NCBI RefSeq assembly: GCF_016482785.1
Contig: NZ_JAEMXM010000011.1
Location: 1-64,000 of the forward strand
Length of the DNA: 64,000 nt
Direction of reading: 5' to 3'
From: Paenibacillus alkalitolerans
Lineage (GTDB): Bacteria > Bacillota > Bacilli > Paenibacillales > YIM-B00363
Numbering within the stretch: the stretch's first letter is position 1; every line of letters begins with the position of its first letter. Shown here one piece after another: positions 50,846 through 59,609 of the stretch. A program made the translations under genes and the position numbers. A model generated the notes under the pieces. It ran no database searches. It was not told the DNA's origin and saw only the letters and a program-made list of their open reading frames with translations.

Positions 50846-52167
50846 GCAACCGGATTGGAGTGGTCGGAACCGGCTATGTCGGACTCGTTTCCGGCGCATG
50901 CTTTTCGGAGGTAGGCCACACCGTCGTTTGCGTGGACCGGGATGAGGCGAAAATCGTCCGGTTGCGGCAGGGCGACATTCCGATTTTCGAGCCGGGGCTT
51001 GAGCCGATCGTCAAGCGCAATGTCGAAGCGGGGCGGCTCCGGTTTGAAACCGACCTGTCCTTGGCGGTCCGCGATTCGGATGTGCTGTTCGTTGCGGTCG
51101 GAACCCCGTCGCTCGACAACGGCGATGTGGACATGACCCAAGTGAAGACGGTGCTGAAGCAAATCGCGGAATCGGCCGACGGCTACAAGATCGTCGTCAT
51201 GAAGAGCACGGTTCCGGTCGGTACGGGAAAGATGGCGGAGGATTTGCTTCGTATGCACGCCGGTCCCGGCGCGTCGTTCGACGTTGTATCCAATCCCGAA
51301 TTTTTGAGGGAAGGCACCGCCGTTCACGATACGTTCCATATGGACAGAATTGTGATAGGAGCGGAAAATGCCGCCGCGGCGGAAACCGTTCGCGAGCTGT
51401 TATCCCCGTTCGAGGCGCCTGTTTTGATGACGAACCGCGAGAGTGCGGAATTGATCAAATACGCGTCCAATTCGTTTCTTGCAACGAAAATATCGTTCAT
51501 TAACGAGATGGCGAACATCTGCGAAAAGGTCGGAGCGGATGTGTCCATGGTTGCGAAGGGGATGGGCATGGACAAGCGAATCGGAGGCGCCTTCTTGAAT
51601 GCCGGTATCGGCTACGGCGGTTTTTGCCTGCCCAAGGATACGCGCGCGCAGTTGTTTATTGCGGAGAACGCAGATTACGATTTTAAAATCATGCGCGCCG
51701 TTATCGAAGTGAACCAGCTGCAAAAACAACGGTTCGTCCGCAAAGTTCGCGCTGCTTTCGGAGGAGATTTGGCCGGCAAAACGCTCGCAGTAATGGGGTT
51801 GAGCTTTAAACCGAACACCGACGATTTGCGTGACGCTCCCTCGCTGGATGTGATCTCCATGCTTATTCAATACGGCGCCTCCGTCCGCGCGTGGGATCCC
51901 GTCAGCGGCGGGAAGGCGGCGGCATTGCTGCCGGGCGTGTTCATCACCGAGGATCCGTATAAAGCGTTGGAAGGCGCCGATGCGATGCTGATCGTAACGG
52001 AGTGGCCGCAAGTTCGCGAACTGGAATTGGCCAAGGTCCGTTCGATATTGCGCAAGCCATACGTCTTTGACGGACGCAACGTGTTCGATTCGGAGCGGAT
52101 GCGGGATGCGGGATTTATTTACACAAGCATCGGAAGGCCGCCGTCGGCCGATAGTGCGCAGGCATAA
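50842..52167 (+). CDS. ugd: UDP-glucose 6-dehydrogenase
   Basis: A 441-residue enzyme oxidising UDP-glucose twice to UDP-glucuronate (TuaD/Ugd type). The NAD site is GVVGTGYVGLVSGACFSEVG at 5-24. The catalytic Cys is in GIGYGGFCLPKDTRAQ near 260, and SNPEFLREGTAVHD and LSFKPNTDDLRDAPSLDVI are present. GTG 50842 is eight bases after GGAGGGG and overlaps the galU stop. Supplies precursor for acidic polysaccharide. Confidence 0.94.
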   Translation: MSNRIGVVGTGYVGLVSGACFSEVGHTVVCVDRDEAKIVRLRQGDIPIFEPGLEPIVKRNVEAGRLRFETDLSLAVRDSDVLFVAVGTPSLDNGDVDMTQVKTVLKQIAESADGYKIVVMKSTVPVGTGKMAEDLLRMHAGPGASFDVVSNPEFLREGTAVHDTFHMDRIVIGAENAAAAETVRELLSPFEAPVLMTNRESAELIKYASNSFLATKISFINEMANICEKVGADVSMVAKGMGMDKRIGGAFLNAGIGYGGFCLPKDTRAQLFIAENADYDFKIMRAVIEVNQLQKQRFVRKVRAAFGGDLAGKTLAVMGLSFKPNTDDLRDAPSLDVISMLIQYGASVRAWDPVSGGKAAALLPGVFITEDPYKALEGADAMLIVTEWPQVRELELAKVRSILRKPYVFDGRNVFDSERMRDAGFIYTSIGRPPSADSAQA

Positions 52168-52198
52168 CTGCCGCGGCGGTTGTGCAGGCTCAGTAATT

Positions 52199-52275
52199 TC
52201 GGCTGCAGTCTCGGAAATGTCGTTTTGTGGCGTTGTATGCGAAGTATTCTCGGTTGCAGGCTCGGATTTATCGTT
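52199..52275. repeat. Diverged tandem repeat, period 51 bp
   Basis: Two 26-base copies starting TCGG[C/T]TGCAG at 52199 and 52250 differ at about five positions. A further weaker copy with CGGTTGTGCAGGCTC begins near 52176. Confidence 0.55.
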
Positions 52276-52367
52276 ATCGAGTTCTGTGGCCGTTTTAAAA
52301 AATTAGCTTGCACATACATCTGTTCGATGATATTGTAATGAGAACAAGATCATAGTGATGGTGAAGC

Positions 52368-52408
52368 ACACCTTCGTTTCGGCTATAAGCCGGGATGGAG
52401 GTGTTTTT
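52368..52408 (+). terminator. Intrinsic terminator of galU-ugd
   Basis: ACACCT/AGGTGT and inner CGGCT/AGCCG stems form a hairpin followed by TTTTGTTTT. Confidence 0.75.
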
Positions 52409-52478
52409 GTTTTGCCGGGCGTCGAGGGTACAGCCTTTCCGCCAAGATCTGTATATATTTGATAAGGAGAGATTGATT

Positions 52479-53351
52479 ATGGGAGTGCTGTTGTTTTCCA
52501 AGGATGAGCTGGTTGAGTTTTTAATTAAGCGCATTAAAGAAGAGGAGCCTGCGGTATCTTTCGAACCCGGTGAAGAAGGAGATATGTTGTATACGGTGCG
52601 GTTTGCGGATCAAGAGGATGCGAAGGCGATCATGAATTTCGACAATATCTGGACCGCTTACCAACGGACGAACGATATAAACTGCGTCATCGAAGGGCTG
52701 AACGCCCAACTGAAAGCATTGCGCATGTCGCACCGGTTAAAGGAGGATTGGCAAGGATTCCGGGAAGAGCACGTATACCCCGTTTTGCGGCCGAAGCGTT
52801 ACGCCACCCGTCAGCCGGGAGGTGGAACCATGCTTTACGATACGACGGCGGACGGAATGGACACCTTGTTTATGGAGCGGAGGGACGGACTTTGCCTGTT
52901 TTTAAATAAGGAGATGGTGCCCGAGGGGCAGCGCAACCGCTGGAAACGCATTGCATATGACAACGTGCGCAAGATGGGGTGGGTACCTCCTAAGGAATCG
53001 TTCCCGGCTTTGAATTATTGGGAAGGCGGACGAATGCACGTGTTTTATGATGCGGGGCACCCGTTTCAGCTCCAGTTCTTTCTACGGGATATGGCGGAGA
53101 AAGGGATGTCCTCGTCTTTTCTGGTCGGGTTCCCAAGCTATGATATGGCGATCGCGCTGACGGTGGATGCAGGGATTGCAACGGCGAAATCCGCGAAGGA
53201 CATCGCGCTTCGTTCCGGACTGGCGAAATTTACGCATGTAATGTACTTCCAGGAGCCTCGTCCGTTGTCGGTTAACGTGTATTGGGTGAACGGGGGGAAG
53301 TACACTTGCGTTTTCCGCCAGCCGGAGCCGAAGGAAGGCAAGGCCGGGTGA
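52479..53351 (+). CDS. DUF1444 (YtpQ)-like protein
   Basis: A 290-residue cytosolic protein. EEHVYPVLRPKRYATRQPGG resembles the IYPVIR segment of DUF1444/YtpQ proteins, followed by MLYDTTADGMDTLFMERRDG and the helix NRWKRIAYDNVRKMGW. The C-terminal MAIALTVDAGIATAKSAKDI region fits the family's last third. No signal peptide. Function unknown. ATG 52479 is seven bases after GGAGAG. The similarity is suggestive, not conclusive. Confidence 0.6.
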   Translation: MGVLLFSKDELVEFLIKRIKEEEPAVSFEPGEEGDMLYTVRFADQEDAKAIMNFDNIWTAYQRTNDINCVIEGLNAQLKALRMSHRLKEDWQGFREEHVYPVLRPKRYATRQPGGGTMLYDTTADGMDTLFMERRDGLCLFLNKEMVPEGQRNRWKRIAYDNVRKMGWVPPKESFPALNYWEGGRMHVFYDAGHPFQLQFFLRDMAEKGMSSSFLVGFPSYDMAIALTVDAGIATAKSAKDIALRSGLAKFTHVMYFQEPRPLSVNVYWVNGGKYTCVFRQPEPKEGKAG

Positions 53352-53925
53352 GCGGTGGGGAGATGAAAGGGAAGTTACTCCTAAGAGCGCCCGACTGTGT
53401 CTAACCGGAGAAACTACGGTTACGAACGGGTAAATCGGGGCCGCGGGAGTGTTCTAACCGGAGAAGCTCCGGTTACGAACGGGTAAATCGGGGCCGCGGG
53501 AGTGTTCTAACCGGAGAAACACCGGTTACGAGCGGGTAAATCGGGCCGCGGGAGTGTTCTAACCGGAGAAACTCCGGTTACGAGCGGGTACATGGGGCCG
53601 CGGGAGTGTTCTAACCGGAGAAGCTCCGGTTACGAACGGGTAAATCGGGGCCGCGGGAGTGTTCTAACCGGAGAAACTCCGGTTACGAGCGGGTAAATCG
53701 GGCCGCGGGAGTGTTCTAACCGGAGAAACTCCGGTTATGAACGGGTAAATCGGGCCGCGGGAGTCTTCTAACCGGAGAAACTCCGGTTATGGACGGGTAA
53801 ATCGGGCCGCGGGAGTGTTGTAACCGGAGAAACTCCGGTTACGAACGGATAAATCGGGCAGCGGGAGTCTTCTAACCGGAGAAGCTCCGGTTACGAGCGG
53901 TTAAATGTTCGTTAGCGCGAGGAAG
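53352..53925. other. Convergent intergenic region filled by a tandem array
   Basis: This 574-base gap lies between convergent genes (DUF1444-like and rqcH). About 505 of its bases are the ten-unit array; the flanks show nothing else. I see no classic terminator with a T-tract for either gene. Confidence 0.8.
53401..53905. repeat. Ten tandem 52-53-bp units, each with a small hairpin
   Basis: Units start at 53401, 53454, 53507, 53559, 53611, 53664, 53716, 53768, 53820 and 53872 (the last partial). Each opens with CTAACCGGAG-AAA/AAG-CTCCGGTTA, a perfect 8-bp stem with a three-base loop in eight of ten units; units 1 and 3 each have one stem mismatch. The rest of the unit (near GAACGGGTAAATCGGGCCGC) is also conserved, so there are no unique spacers. 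Confidence 0.92.
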
Positions 53926-55686
53926 TCATTTCGGCTCGGCAGCCATCGCTTTCACTTTTTCTTCATCCGGCGTAATGTAAATGGTTTTTTGCCGGTCGTA
54001 GATGACGAAGCCGGGCTTCGCGCCGGACGGCTTGCGAACGTGCCGGATGAGCGTGTAATCGACGGGAACGCCGCTTGAATGTTTGGCTTTGCTGTAATAC
54101 GCGGCCAAATTCGCAGCTTCATCGAGCGTTGCTTGACCCCATCCATCCCCGCGGATGACGACGTGCGAACCGGGAATGTCCTTCGTGTGCAGCCACGTAT
54201 CCGTCGGCCGTGCGAGCCGGTTAGTAATATAGTCGTTTTGCGTATTGTTCTTGCCGACATAAATCGTTACGCCCTCGGAGGATACGTAACTATGGAGCAG
54301 CGGCTTATCGTTTCGCCGGAATCGCTTGTCTTTCCGGCCGCTTCGGTCGCGAATATAACCGCCCTCCACCAGTTCGGACCTGATTTCTTCGATGTCCGCG
54401 AGCGTGGCGCTGTCCAATTGCTGAAGCAGGTCTTCCATGTAGCGAATCTCATCCGCCGCTTCACGCATTTGCTCCTCAACGACGGTCAGGCTGTTTTTCA
54501 TCTTTTGGTACTTTTTGAAGTATCGCTGCGCGTTTTCCGACGGGGTGAGCAGCGGGTCGAGCCCGATCGTGATCGCGCGCTGCTCTTCATCGTAAAAATT
54601 AACGACTTCGACTTGCTTGGCGCCGCGTTCGAAGCGATGCAAATTCGCGTTGAGAAGCTCTCCAAGGATTCTATACCGGTCGGCGTCATGGGCTTCCTCC
54701 AAAGTGTCCCGCAGCTTCTCTATTTTTTTCTCGTTCTTGTTTTTTTCGTTCTGAAGAAATCGGGTCAGATCGGAAGTTTTCTGTTTAACGGCATCCCGTT
54801 CCGCTTTATCTCCGTAGTAATGCTCGAGGCATTCGTTAATCCCTTCGAACAAGACGCGCTTGCCTTGTATGTGCGAAAGAGGAATAACGGAAAAGAACGA
54901 TTTGCCGCTTCGCTCATCGGTCACGATATTCGGTTCGTACCGGTGGTTCCGAACGGCGTCCATCGTTCGCACGAAACTCTGCGCAACCGCATCCGTGTCC
55001 GGAATATCTTGGTCCGGGCCGGCGGCATACCCGACGATCGCTCTTGCCGCCAACGGACTTATACCCGAGAACAAGTCTACCAGACGTCTGGCGATCGATT
55101 CCGGGTTCTGTTCCCCGCCTCCATCCGGTTGCAATAGTTCCGTTACTTGCTGTTTCTCCGCGACAATAATCGGATTCGCTTTGTTTTGTTCCGGCGGTTC
55201 GACGTATGCGCTGCCCGGAAGAACGACCCGGTACGAGCTGATAGCAGGGGTTACCCGGTGAATCGCATCCAATACAATACCGGTGGCCGGATCCGTCAGA
55301 ACGATGTTGCTGTGGCGTCCGGTCAGTTCCAAGACGATTCGTTTCACGCTCACATCGCCAAGTTCGTCGCGCTGGCGAATATGAATGTGCACGACTCGTT
55401 CCATGCCTGTTTGCTCGATGGATTCAATGACTCCGTTCTCGCAATGCTTCCGAAGAAGCATGCAAAACATCGGCGCCTCCAGCGGGTTTTGAAAACTGCG
55501 TTCCGTCACATGAAGTCTCGGATATGTCGGGTTGACCGAAAGCAGCAGCTTTGCCGTCTTTCCTTGAACCCTCACCGTCCACACGAGTTCATGCTCGTTC
55601 GGTTGATGTATCTTATGAAGCCGTCCGCCGATGAATGCTTGCAGTTCATGCACCACGGCGCGGACGACAAGTCCGTCGTAAGCCAT
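53926..55686 (-). CDS. rqcH: RqcH (NFACT family ribosome quality control factor)
   Basis: A 586-residue protein orthologous to B. subtilis YloA/RqcH. NFACT-N spans ~1-200 (MAYDGLVVRAVVHELQAFIG; LELTGRHSNIVLTD), a coiled-coil ~280-420 (ARYKILGE-like, DLTRFLQNEKNKNEKKIEKL) and NFACT-R ~440-570 (DTWLHTKDIPGSHVVIRGDG, HSSGVPVDYTLIRHVRKP). RqcH binds obstructed 50S subunits and recruits tRNA-Ala to add C-terminal alanine tails as a degradation signal. Older names call it a fibronectin-binding protein. ATG 55686 after GAGGGAGAG. Divergent from yloB, as neighbours in Bacillus. Confidence 0.95.
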   Translation of the reverse strand: MAYDGLVVRAVVHELQAFIGGRLHKIHQPNEHELVWTVRVQGKTAKLLLSVNPTYPRLHVTERSFQNPLEAPMFCMLLRKHCENGVIESIEQTGMERVVHIHIRQRDELGDVSVKRIVLELTGRHSNIVLTDPATGIVLDAIHRVTPAISSYRVVLPGSAYVEPPEQNKANPIIVAEKQQVTELLQPDGGGEQNPESIARRLVDLFSGISPLAARAIVGYAAGPDQDIPDTDAVAQSFVRTMDAVRNHRYEPNIVTDERSGKSFFSVIPLSHIQGKRVLFEGINECLEHYYGDKAERDAVKQKTSDLTRFLQNEKNKNEKKIEKLRDTLEEAHDADRYRILGELLNANLHRFERGAKQVEVVNFYDEEQRAITIGLDPLLTPSENAQRYFKKYQKMKNSLTVVEEQMREAADEIRYMEDLLQQLDSATLADIEEIRSELVEGGYIRDRSGRKDKRFRRNDKPLLHSYVSSEGVTIYVGKNNTQNDYITNRLARPTDTWLHTKDIPGSHVVIRGDGWGQATLDEAANLAAYYSKAKHSSGVPVDYTLIRHVRKPSGAKPGFVIYDRQKTIYITPDEEKVKAMAAEPK

Positions 55687-55840
55687 TGTCAACTCTCCCT
55701 CAAAAGCTTGAAGCTATCCCTATATTGCCACACTTTGTCCAAAAAGGTAAGCGAAAGGATGAGGACAAGTGGGATATTCTCGTTTTCCTTTGAATACATT
55801 GATGCTAGTACAAGTTATTCCACTGGGAGGGAAGCGGGTT

Positions 55841-58636
55841 ATGACTCAAAAACCGTGGTATCAATTGGACACGGAAGAGCTTTGCGACATCCACGGGCTA
55901 AACCCGGAACAGGGTTTATCGGCAGCGGATGCGGACCGGCGGAGAGAGGAACTGGGAGCCAACGAATTAAGCGAAGGAGCCCGCATCTCGCCGTTGACCT
56001 TGTTTTTGAATCAATTCAAAGACTTTATGGTCCTGGTCTTGATGGGAGCGACGCTCATTTCCGGGCTGTTGGGCGAATATTTGGATGCCATAACGATTTT
56101 AGCGATTATTGTGATCAACGGGCTGCTCGGTTTCATTCAGGAATTCCGGGCGGAGCGCTCCCTTCGCGCGTTGAAGGAATTATCCGCTCCGACGGCCAAA
56201 GTGCTTCGCGACGGAACGTGGAAAGTCGTCCCGACGAGAGAACTCGTGCCCGGAGATGTTGTATCTCTAGAGAGCGGCGACCGCGTTCCCGCGGACATTC
56301 GTTTCATCGAGGCAAACAGCCTGTATGCGGAGGAATCGGCGTTGACGGGTGAATCGGTCCCGGTGTCCAAGAGGGCCGGCGTATTGGAAGAGTCCGACAT
56401 TCCGCTCGGCGATCAGAGAAACATGGGCTTCCTCGGAACGATGATCACGATGGGTACGGGCAAGGGGATCGTCGTTCGGACCGGCATGGACACGGAGATG
56501 GGGAAAATCGCCGACTTGATCAACAATACGGAAGAAGCGGAAACCCCGCTTCAGCACCGGCTCGAGCAATTCGGCAAAATTTTGATCGGCGTGGCTCTGG
56601 CCCTTACCGTGCTAGTCGTCGTTGCGGGCATTTTGCACGGTCAGCCGGTGTACGGCATGTTCCTCGCCGGTGTTTCCTTGGCTGTCGCGGCTATTCCGGA
56701 AGGATTGCCGGCGATCGTCACCATTGCGCTTGCGCTCGGCGTGCAGCGGATGATTCACCGCAAAGCGATCGTACGAAAGCTGCCCTCGGTGGAAACGCTG
56801 GGCTGCGCTTCGGTAATTTGTTCGGATAAGACGGGTACGTTGACGCAGAACAAAATGACGGTCACGAAGCTATGGCTTGGCGGACGGACGCTAACGGTCA
56901 CCGGCGAAGGGTATGAGCCCTCGGGTGAAATCATAAACAGCGGAGACAAGAGCGATCCGCGCGACGACAGCATGCTCCGCAGATTGCTTCAAATATCGGT
57001 GCTGTGCAACAACTCGGAGCTGGTCGAAGAGCAAGTGGAGACGAATGAGAAGAAGAAGAAGAAGAAAAAAGGAAAAGTAACGATTAAAAATATTTGGGGC
57101 ATCAAAGGCGATCCGACGGAAGGAGCGTTAATGGTGCTCGGCGCGAAAGCGGGCGTAACGCGGAGCAGCTTGGAAGGCTTGTATCGACGCGTAACGGAAT
57201 TTCCGTTCGATTCCGAACGCAAGAGGATGTCCGTCGTTGTCGAGCATCAGGGCGGCCGCTTGCTCTGCGTGAAAGGAGCGCCCGACGTGCTTCTTGAAAA
57301 ATGCAGTTACGTGCTTTGGGACGGCAAGCTGGTGCCGTTCACAGGGACCTTAAAGTCCAAGGTAATGGAAGCCAACGAGTCGTTCGCCGCTTCCGCGCTT
57401 CGCGTCCTCGGTCTTGCTTACAGGGATCTTAAGTCGTCGGAAAACGTATCCGCGTATGAAGAGGCTGAGCGGAACCTCGTATTCGTCGGATTGACCGGGA
57501 TGATCGACCCCCCGCGCCGGGAAGCGAAGGAAGCGATTGTCACCTGCCGGCGGGCAGGCATCAAAACCGTAATGATCACGGGCGACCACCAGACGACGGC
57601 CGAAGCGATCGCGGATCAGTTGGGCATGATCCCCAAAGGCGGGAAGACAATCAGCGGCCAGCAGCTGTCCGCTATGTCCGACGATCAATTGGACCGGGTC
57701 GTCGACGATATTTTCGTTTATGCCCGCGTATCTCCCGAACACAAGTTACGGATCGTGAAATCGCTGCAGCGGCGCGGTCATGTCGCCGCTATGACGGGCG
57801 ACGGGGTGAACGACGCGCCGGCGATCAAAGCGGCGGACATCGGTATCGCAATGGGCATTACGGGGACCGACGTATCGAAAGAAGCGTCTTCGCTCGTGTT
57901 AAGCGACGACAATTTTGCCACCATCGTCGCCGCCATCGAAGAAGGCCGCGGCATTTACGAGAACATCCGGAAGTTCATCCGTTACTTGCTCGCATCGAAC
58001 GTGGGTGAAATATTGACGATGTTCATCGCCATGATGGCCGGCATGCCGCTTCCGCTCGTTCCGATACAAATATTGTGGGTGAATCTCGTCACAGACGGCT
58101 TACCCGCGATGGCGCTGGGCGTCGATCAGCCGGAGGCCGATCTCATGGAGCATAAGCCGCGGGGAGCCAAAGAAAATATATTCGCCCGCCGTTTGGGGTG
58201 GAAAATCATTTCCCGCGGCGTTCTGATCGGCATATGCACGCTCATTCCGTTCTGGATCGTACTGCAGCAAACCGGCGGGGACGCGGAGTCGCTGACGAAA
58301 GCGCAAACCGTGGCGTTCGCAACGCTAGTCATGGCGCAATTGATCCATGTATTCGACTGCAGGAGCTCGCGCTCCATCTTTCACCGCAACCTCTTTGAAA
58401 ACAAATATTTGGTGCTGGCGGTGTTATCGTCCTTGCTTCTTCTACTCGGAGTCCTTTATATTGAAGCGCTGCAGCCGATCTTTAAGACGGTTCCGATCGG
58501 TTTGACGGAATGGGCGCTTGTGCTCGTATTCGCCGCCATCCCGACCTTGTTCTTCGGAGTGGGCAGCCTTCTGTCCAAACCGAAAAAGAAGCGCACCATT
58601 CGTTACGGTTCGAACGCGGGAGTTGCGGCGCGCTGA
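55841..58636 (+). CDS. yloB: P-type Ca2+-transporting ATPase (YloB-like)
   Basis: A 931-residue P2A-type calcium pump of the SERCA/LMCA1 group. Phosphorylation site CSDKTGTLTQNKMTV; dephosphorylation loop LTGES; Ca-site residues VAAIPEGLPAIVT and WVNLVTDGLPAMALGVD; hinge TGDGVNDAPAIKAADIG. An insert in the N-domain has a run of seven Lys (ETNEKKKKKKKGKVTIKN) near residues 400-417. ATG 55841 is nine bases after GGGAGGG. In B. subtilis yloA and yloB are adjacent and YloB exports Ca2+ during sporulation. Confidence 0.93.
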   Translation: MTQKPWYQLDTEELCDIHGLNPEQGLSAADADRRREELGANELSEGARISPLTLFLNQFKDFMVLVLMGATLISGLLGEYLDAITILAIIVINGLLGFIQEFRAERSLRALKELSAPTAKVLRDGTWKVVPTRELVPGDVVSLESGDRVPADIRFIEANSLYAEESALTGESVPVSKRAGVLEESDIPLGDQRNMGFLGTMITMGTGKGIVVRTGMDTEMGKIADLINNTEEAETPLQHRLEQFGKILIGVALALTVLVVVAGILHGQPVYGMFLAGVSLAVAAIPEGLPAIVTIALALGVQRMIHRKAIVRKLPSVETLGCASVICSDKTGTLTQNKMTVTKLWLGGRTLTVTGEGYEPSGEIINSGDKSDPRDDSMLRRLLQISVLCNNSELVEEQVETNEKKKKKKKGKVTIKNIWGIKGDPTEGALMVLGAKAGVTRSSLEGLYRRVTEFPFDSERKRMSVVVEHQGGRLLCVKGAPDVLLEKCSYVLWDGKLVPFTGTLKSKVMEANESFAASALRVLGLAYRDLKSSENVSAYEEAERNLVFVGLTGMIDPPRREAKEAIVTCRRAGIKTVMITGDHQTTAEAIADQLGMIPKGGKTISGQQLSAMSDDQLDRVVDDIFVYARVSPEHKLRIVKSLQRRGHVAAMTGDGVNDAPAIKAADIGIAMGITGTDVSKEASSLVLSDDNFATIVAAIEEGRGIYENIRKFIRYLLASNVGEILTMFIAMMAGMPLPLVPIQILWVNLVTDGLPAMALGVDQPEADLMEHKPRGAKENIFARRLGWKIISRGVLIGICTLIPFWIVLQQTGGDAESLTKAQTVAFATLVMAQLIHVFDCRSSRSIFHRNLFENKYLVLAVLSSLLLLLGVLYIEALQPIFKTVPIGLTEWALVLVFAAIPTLFFGVGSLLSKPKKKRTIRYGSNAGVAAR

Positions 58637-58728
58637 AGAAAATGGATATCCCGTTTTTCATATAAATCCGATAGAAACGCTATGCGTTTATCCTCTTTTG
58701 CGGTATGATATTGGCTAACCAATACGTG

Positions 58729-58752
58729 CCCCAAGAGGGGTTTTCTGTTTTT
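58729..58752 (+). terminator. Weak terminator-like hairpin before dapF
   Basis: CCCC-AAGA-GGGG followed by TTTTCTGTTTTT, 93 bases after the yloB stop and 18 bases before the dapF start. Short stem, so confidence is low. Confidence 0.35.
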
Positions 58753-58769
58753 GCAATGGGGGATGGAAG

Positions 58770-59609
58770 ATGAATTTTGTGAAAATGCACGGCCTGGGCA
58801 ACGATTTTATCGTATGTGAGGAGCGCGAGGCGCCGGAAAATGCAAGCGAGCTCGCCGTTCGTTTGTGCGATCGTCATTTCGGCATCGGCGCCGACGGGCT
58901 CGTCTATATATTGCCGTCCGAAGCGGCGGACGCGAAGATGAGAATATTTAACGCCGACGGAACGGAAGCGGAGCAGTGCGGAAACGCCGTCCGGTGCGTC
59001 GCCAAATATGTGTGGGAACGCAATCCCGGCAATGGCGGAGACGGGCAATTAACGATCGAAACGAAAGGCGCCGGAGTGCAAAGCGTGCGCGTGTTTACGG
59101 AGGCGGGGAAAGCTGTGCGCGTTCGGGTCGATATGGGAAAGCCGGTATTGACCGGGTTGGACATTCCGACAACGATCGCGGCGGACCAAGTCGTGAACCG
59201 GACGTTGGAAATCGGCGGACACAGGTTTCTATTTACCGCGGTTTCCATGGGCAATCCGCATTGCGTCATTCCTGTCGATGATGCGGCGGCTTTCGATGTG
59301 AATTACTGGGGGCCGAAGCTGGAACGCCACGAATGGTTCCCGAACCGGACGAACGTTGAGTTTGTTACAGTGGAGAGGCCCGACCGTGCGGTCATGCGCG
59401 TATGGGAACGGGGAGCCGGGCAGACGCTCGCCTGCGGCACCGGCGCTTGCGCCGTATTGGTTGCGGGCGTTCTAGGAGGCACAATGGCAAGATCGGGAAC
59501 GGTGTCGCTTGCCGGCGGGGATTTGCATATCGAATGGGACGAAGAGACGGGTCGCGTCTTTATGACCGGAGAGGCGGAGGAAGTGTATAAGGGGCGGTTG
59601 ATTGTATGA
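58770..59609 (+). CDS. dapF: Diaminopimelate epimerase
   Basis: A 279-residue cofactor-independent epimerase that converts LL- to meso-diaminopimelate for lysine and peptidoglycan. The two catalytic Cys are in EAEQCGNAVRCVAKY (residue ~73) and LACGTGACAVLV (~220). The start MNFVKMHGLGNDFIVCEE is canonical. ATG 58770. It overlaps yitJ by four bases. Confidence 0.96.
   Translation: MNFVKMHGLGNDFIVCEEREAPENASELAVRLCDRHFGIGADGLVYILPSEAADAKMRIFNADGTEAEQCGNAVRCVAKYVWERNPGNGGDGQLTIETKGAGVQSVRVFTEAGKAVRVRVDMGKPVLTGLDIPTTIAADQVVNRTLEIGGHRFLFTAVSMGNPHCVIPVDDAAAFDVNYWGPKLERHEWFPNRTNVEFVTVERPDRAVMRVWERGAGQTLACGTGACAVLVAGVLGGTMARSGTVSLAGGDLHIEWDEETGRVFMTGEAEEVYKGRLIV

Larger units (their letters stand above)
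52168..52478. other. Intergenic region with degenerate repeats and a terminator
   Basis: This 311-base stretch has no gene. It holds two or three diverged copies of a repeat (52176, 52199, 52250), a terminator at 52368-52408, and the ribosome site of the next gene (GGAGAG). Confidence 0.6.

Noticed and set aside
53401-53905. CRISPR array
   Set aside because: The repeats are tandem and the whole 52-bp unit is conserved, so there are no unique spacers and no cas genes nearby.
55147-56352. 401-codon plus-strand ORF across rqcH and yloB
   Set aside because: It lies antisense to rqcH and in a wrong frame of yloB, has no domain, and both real genes are certain.
58637-58769. SAM or lysine riboswitch before dapF-yitJ
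   Set aside because: The gap is only 133 bases and has no long conserved aptamer; just a short CCCC/GGGG hairpin.
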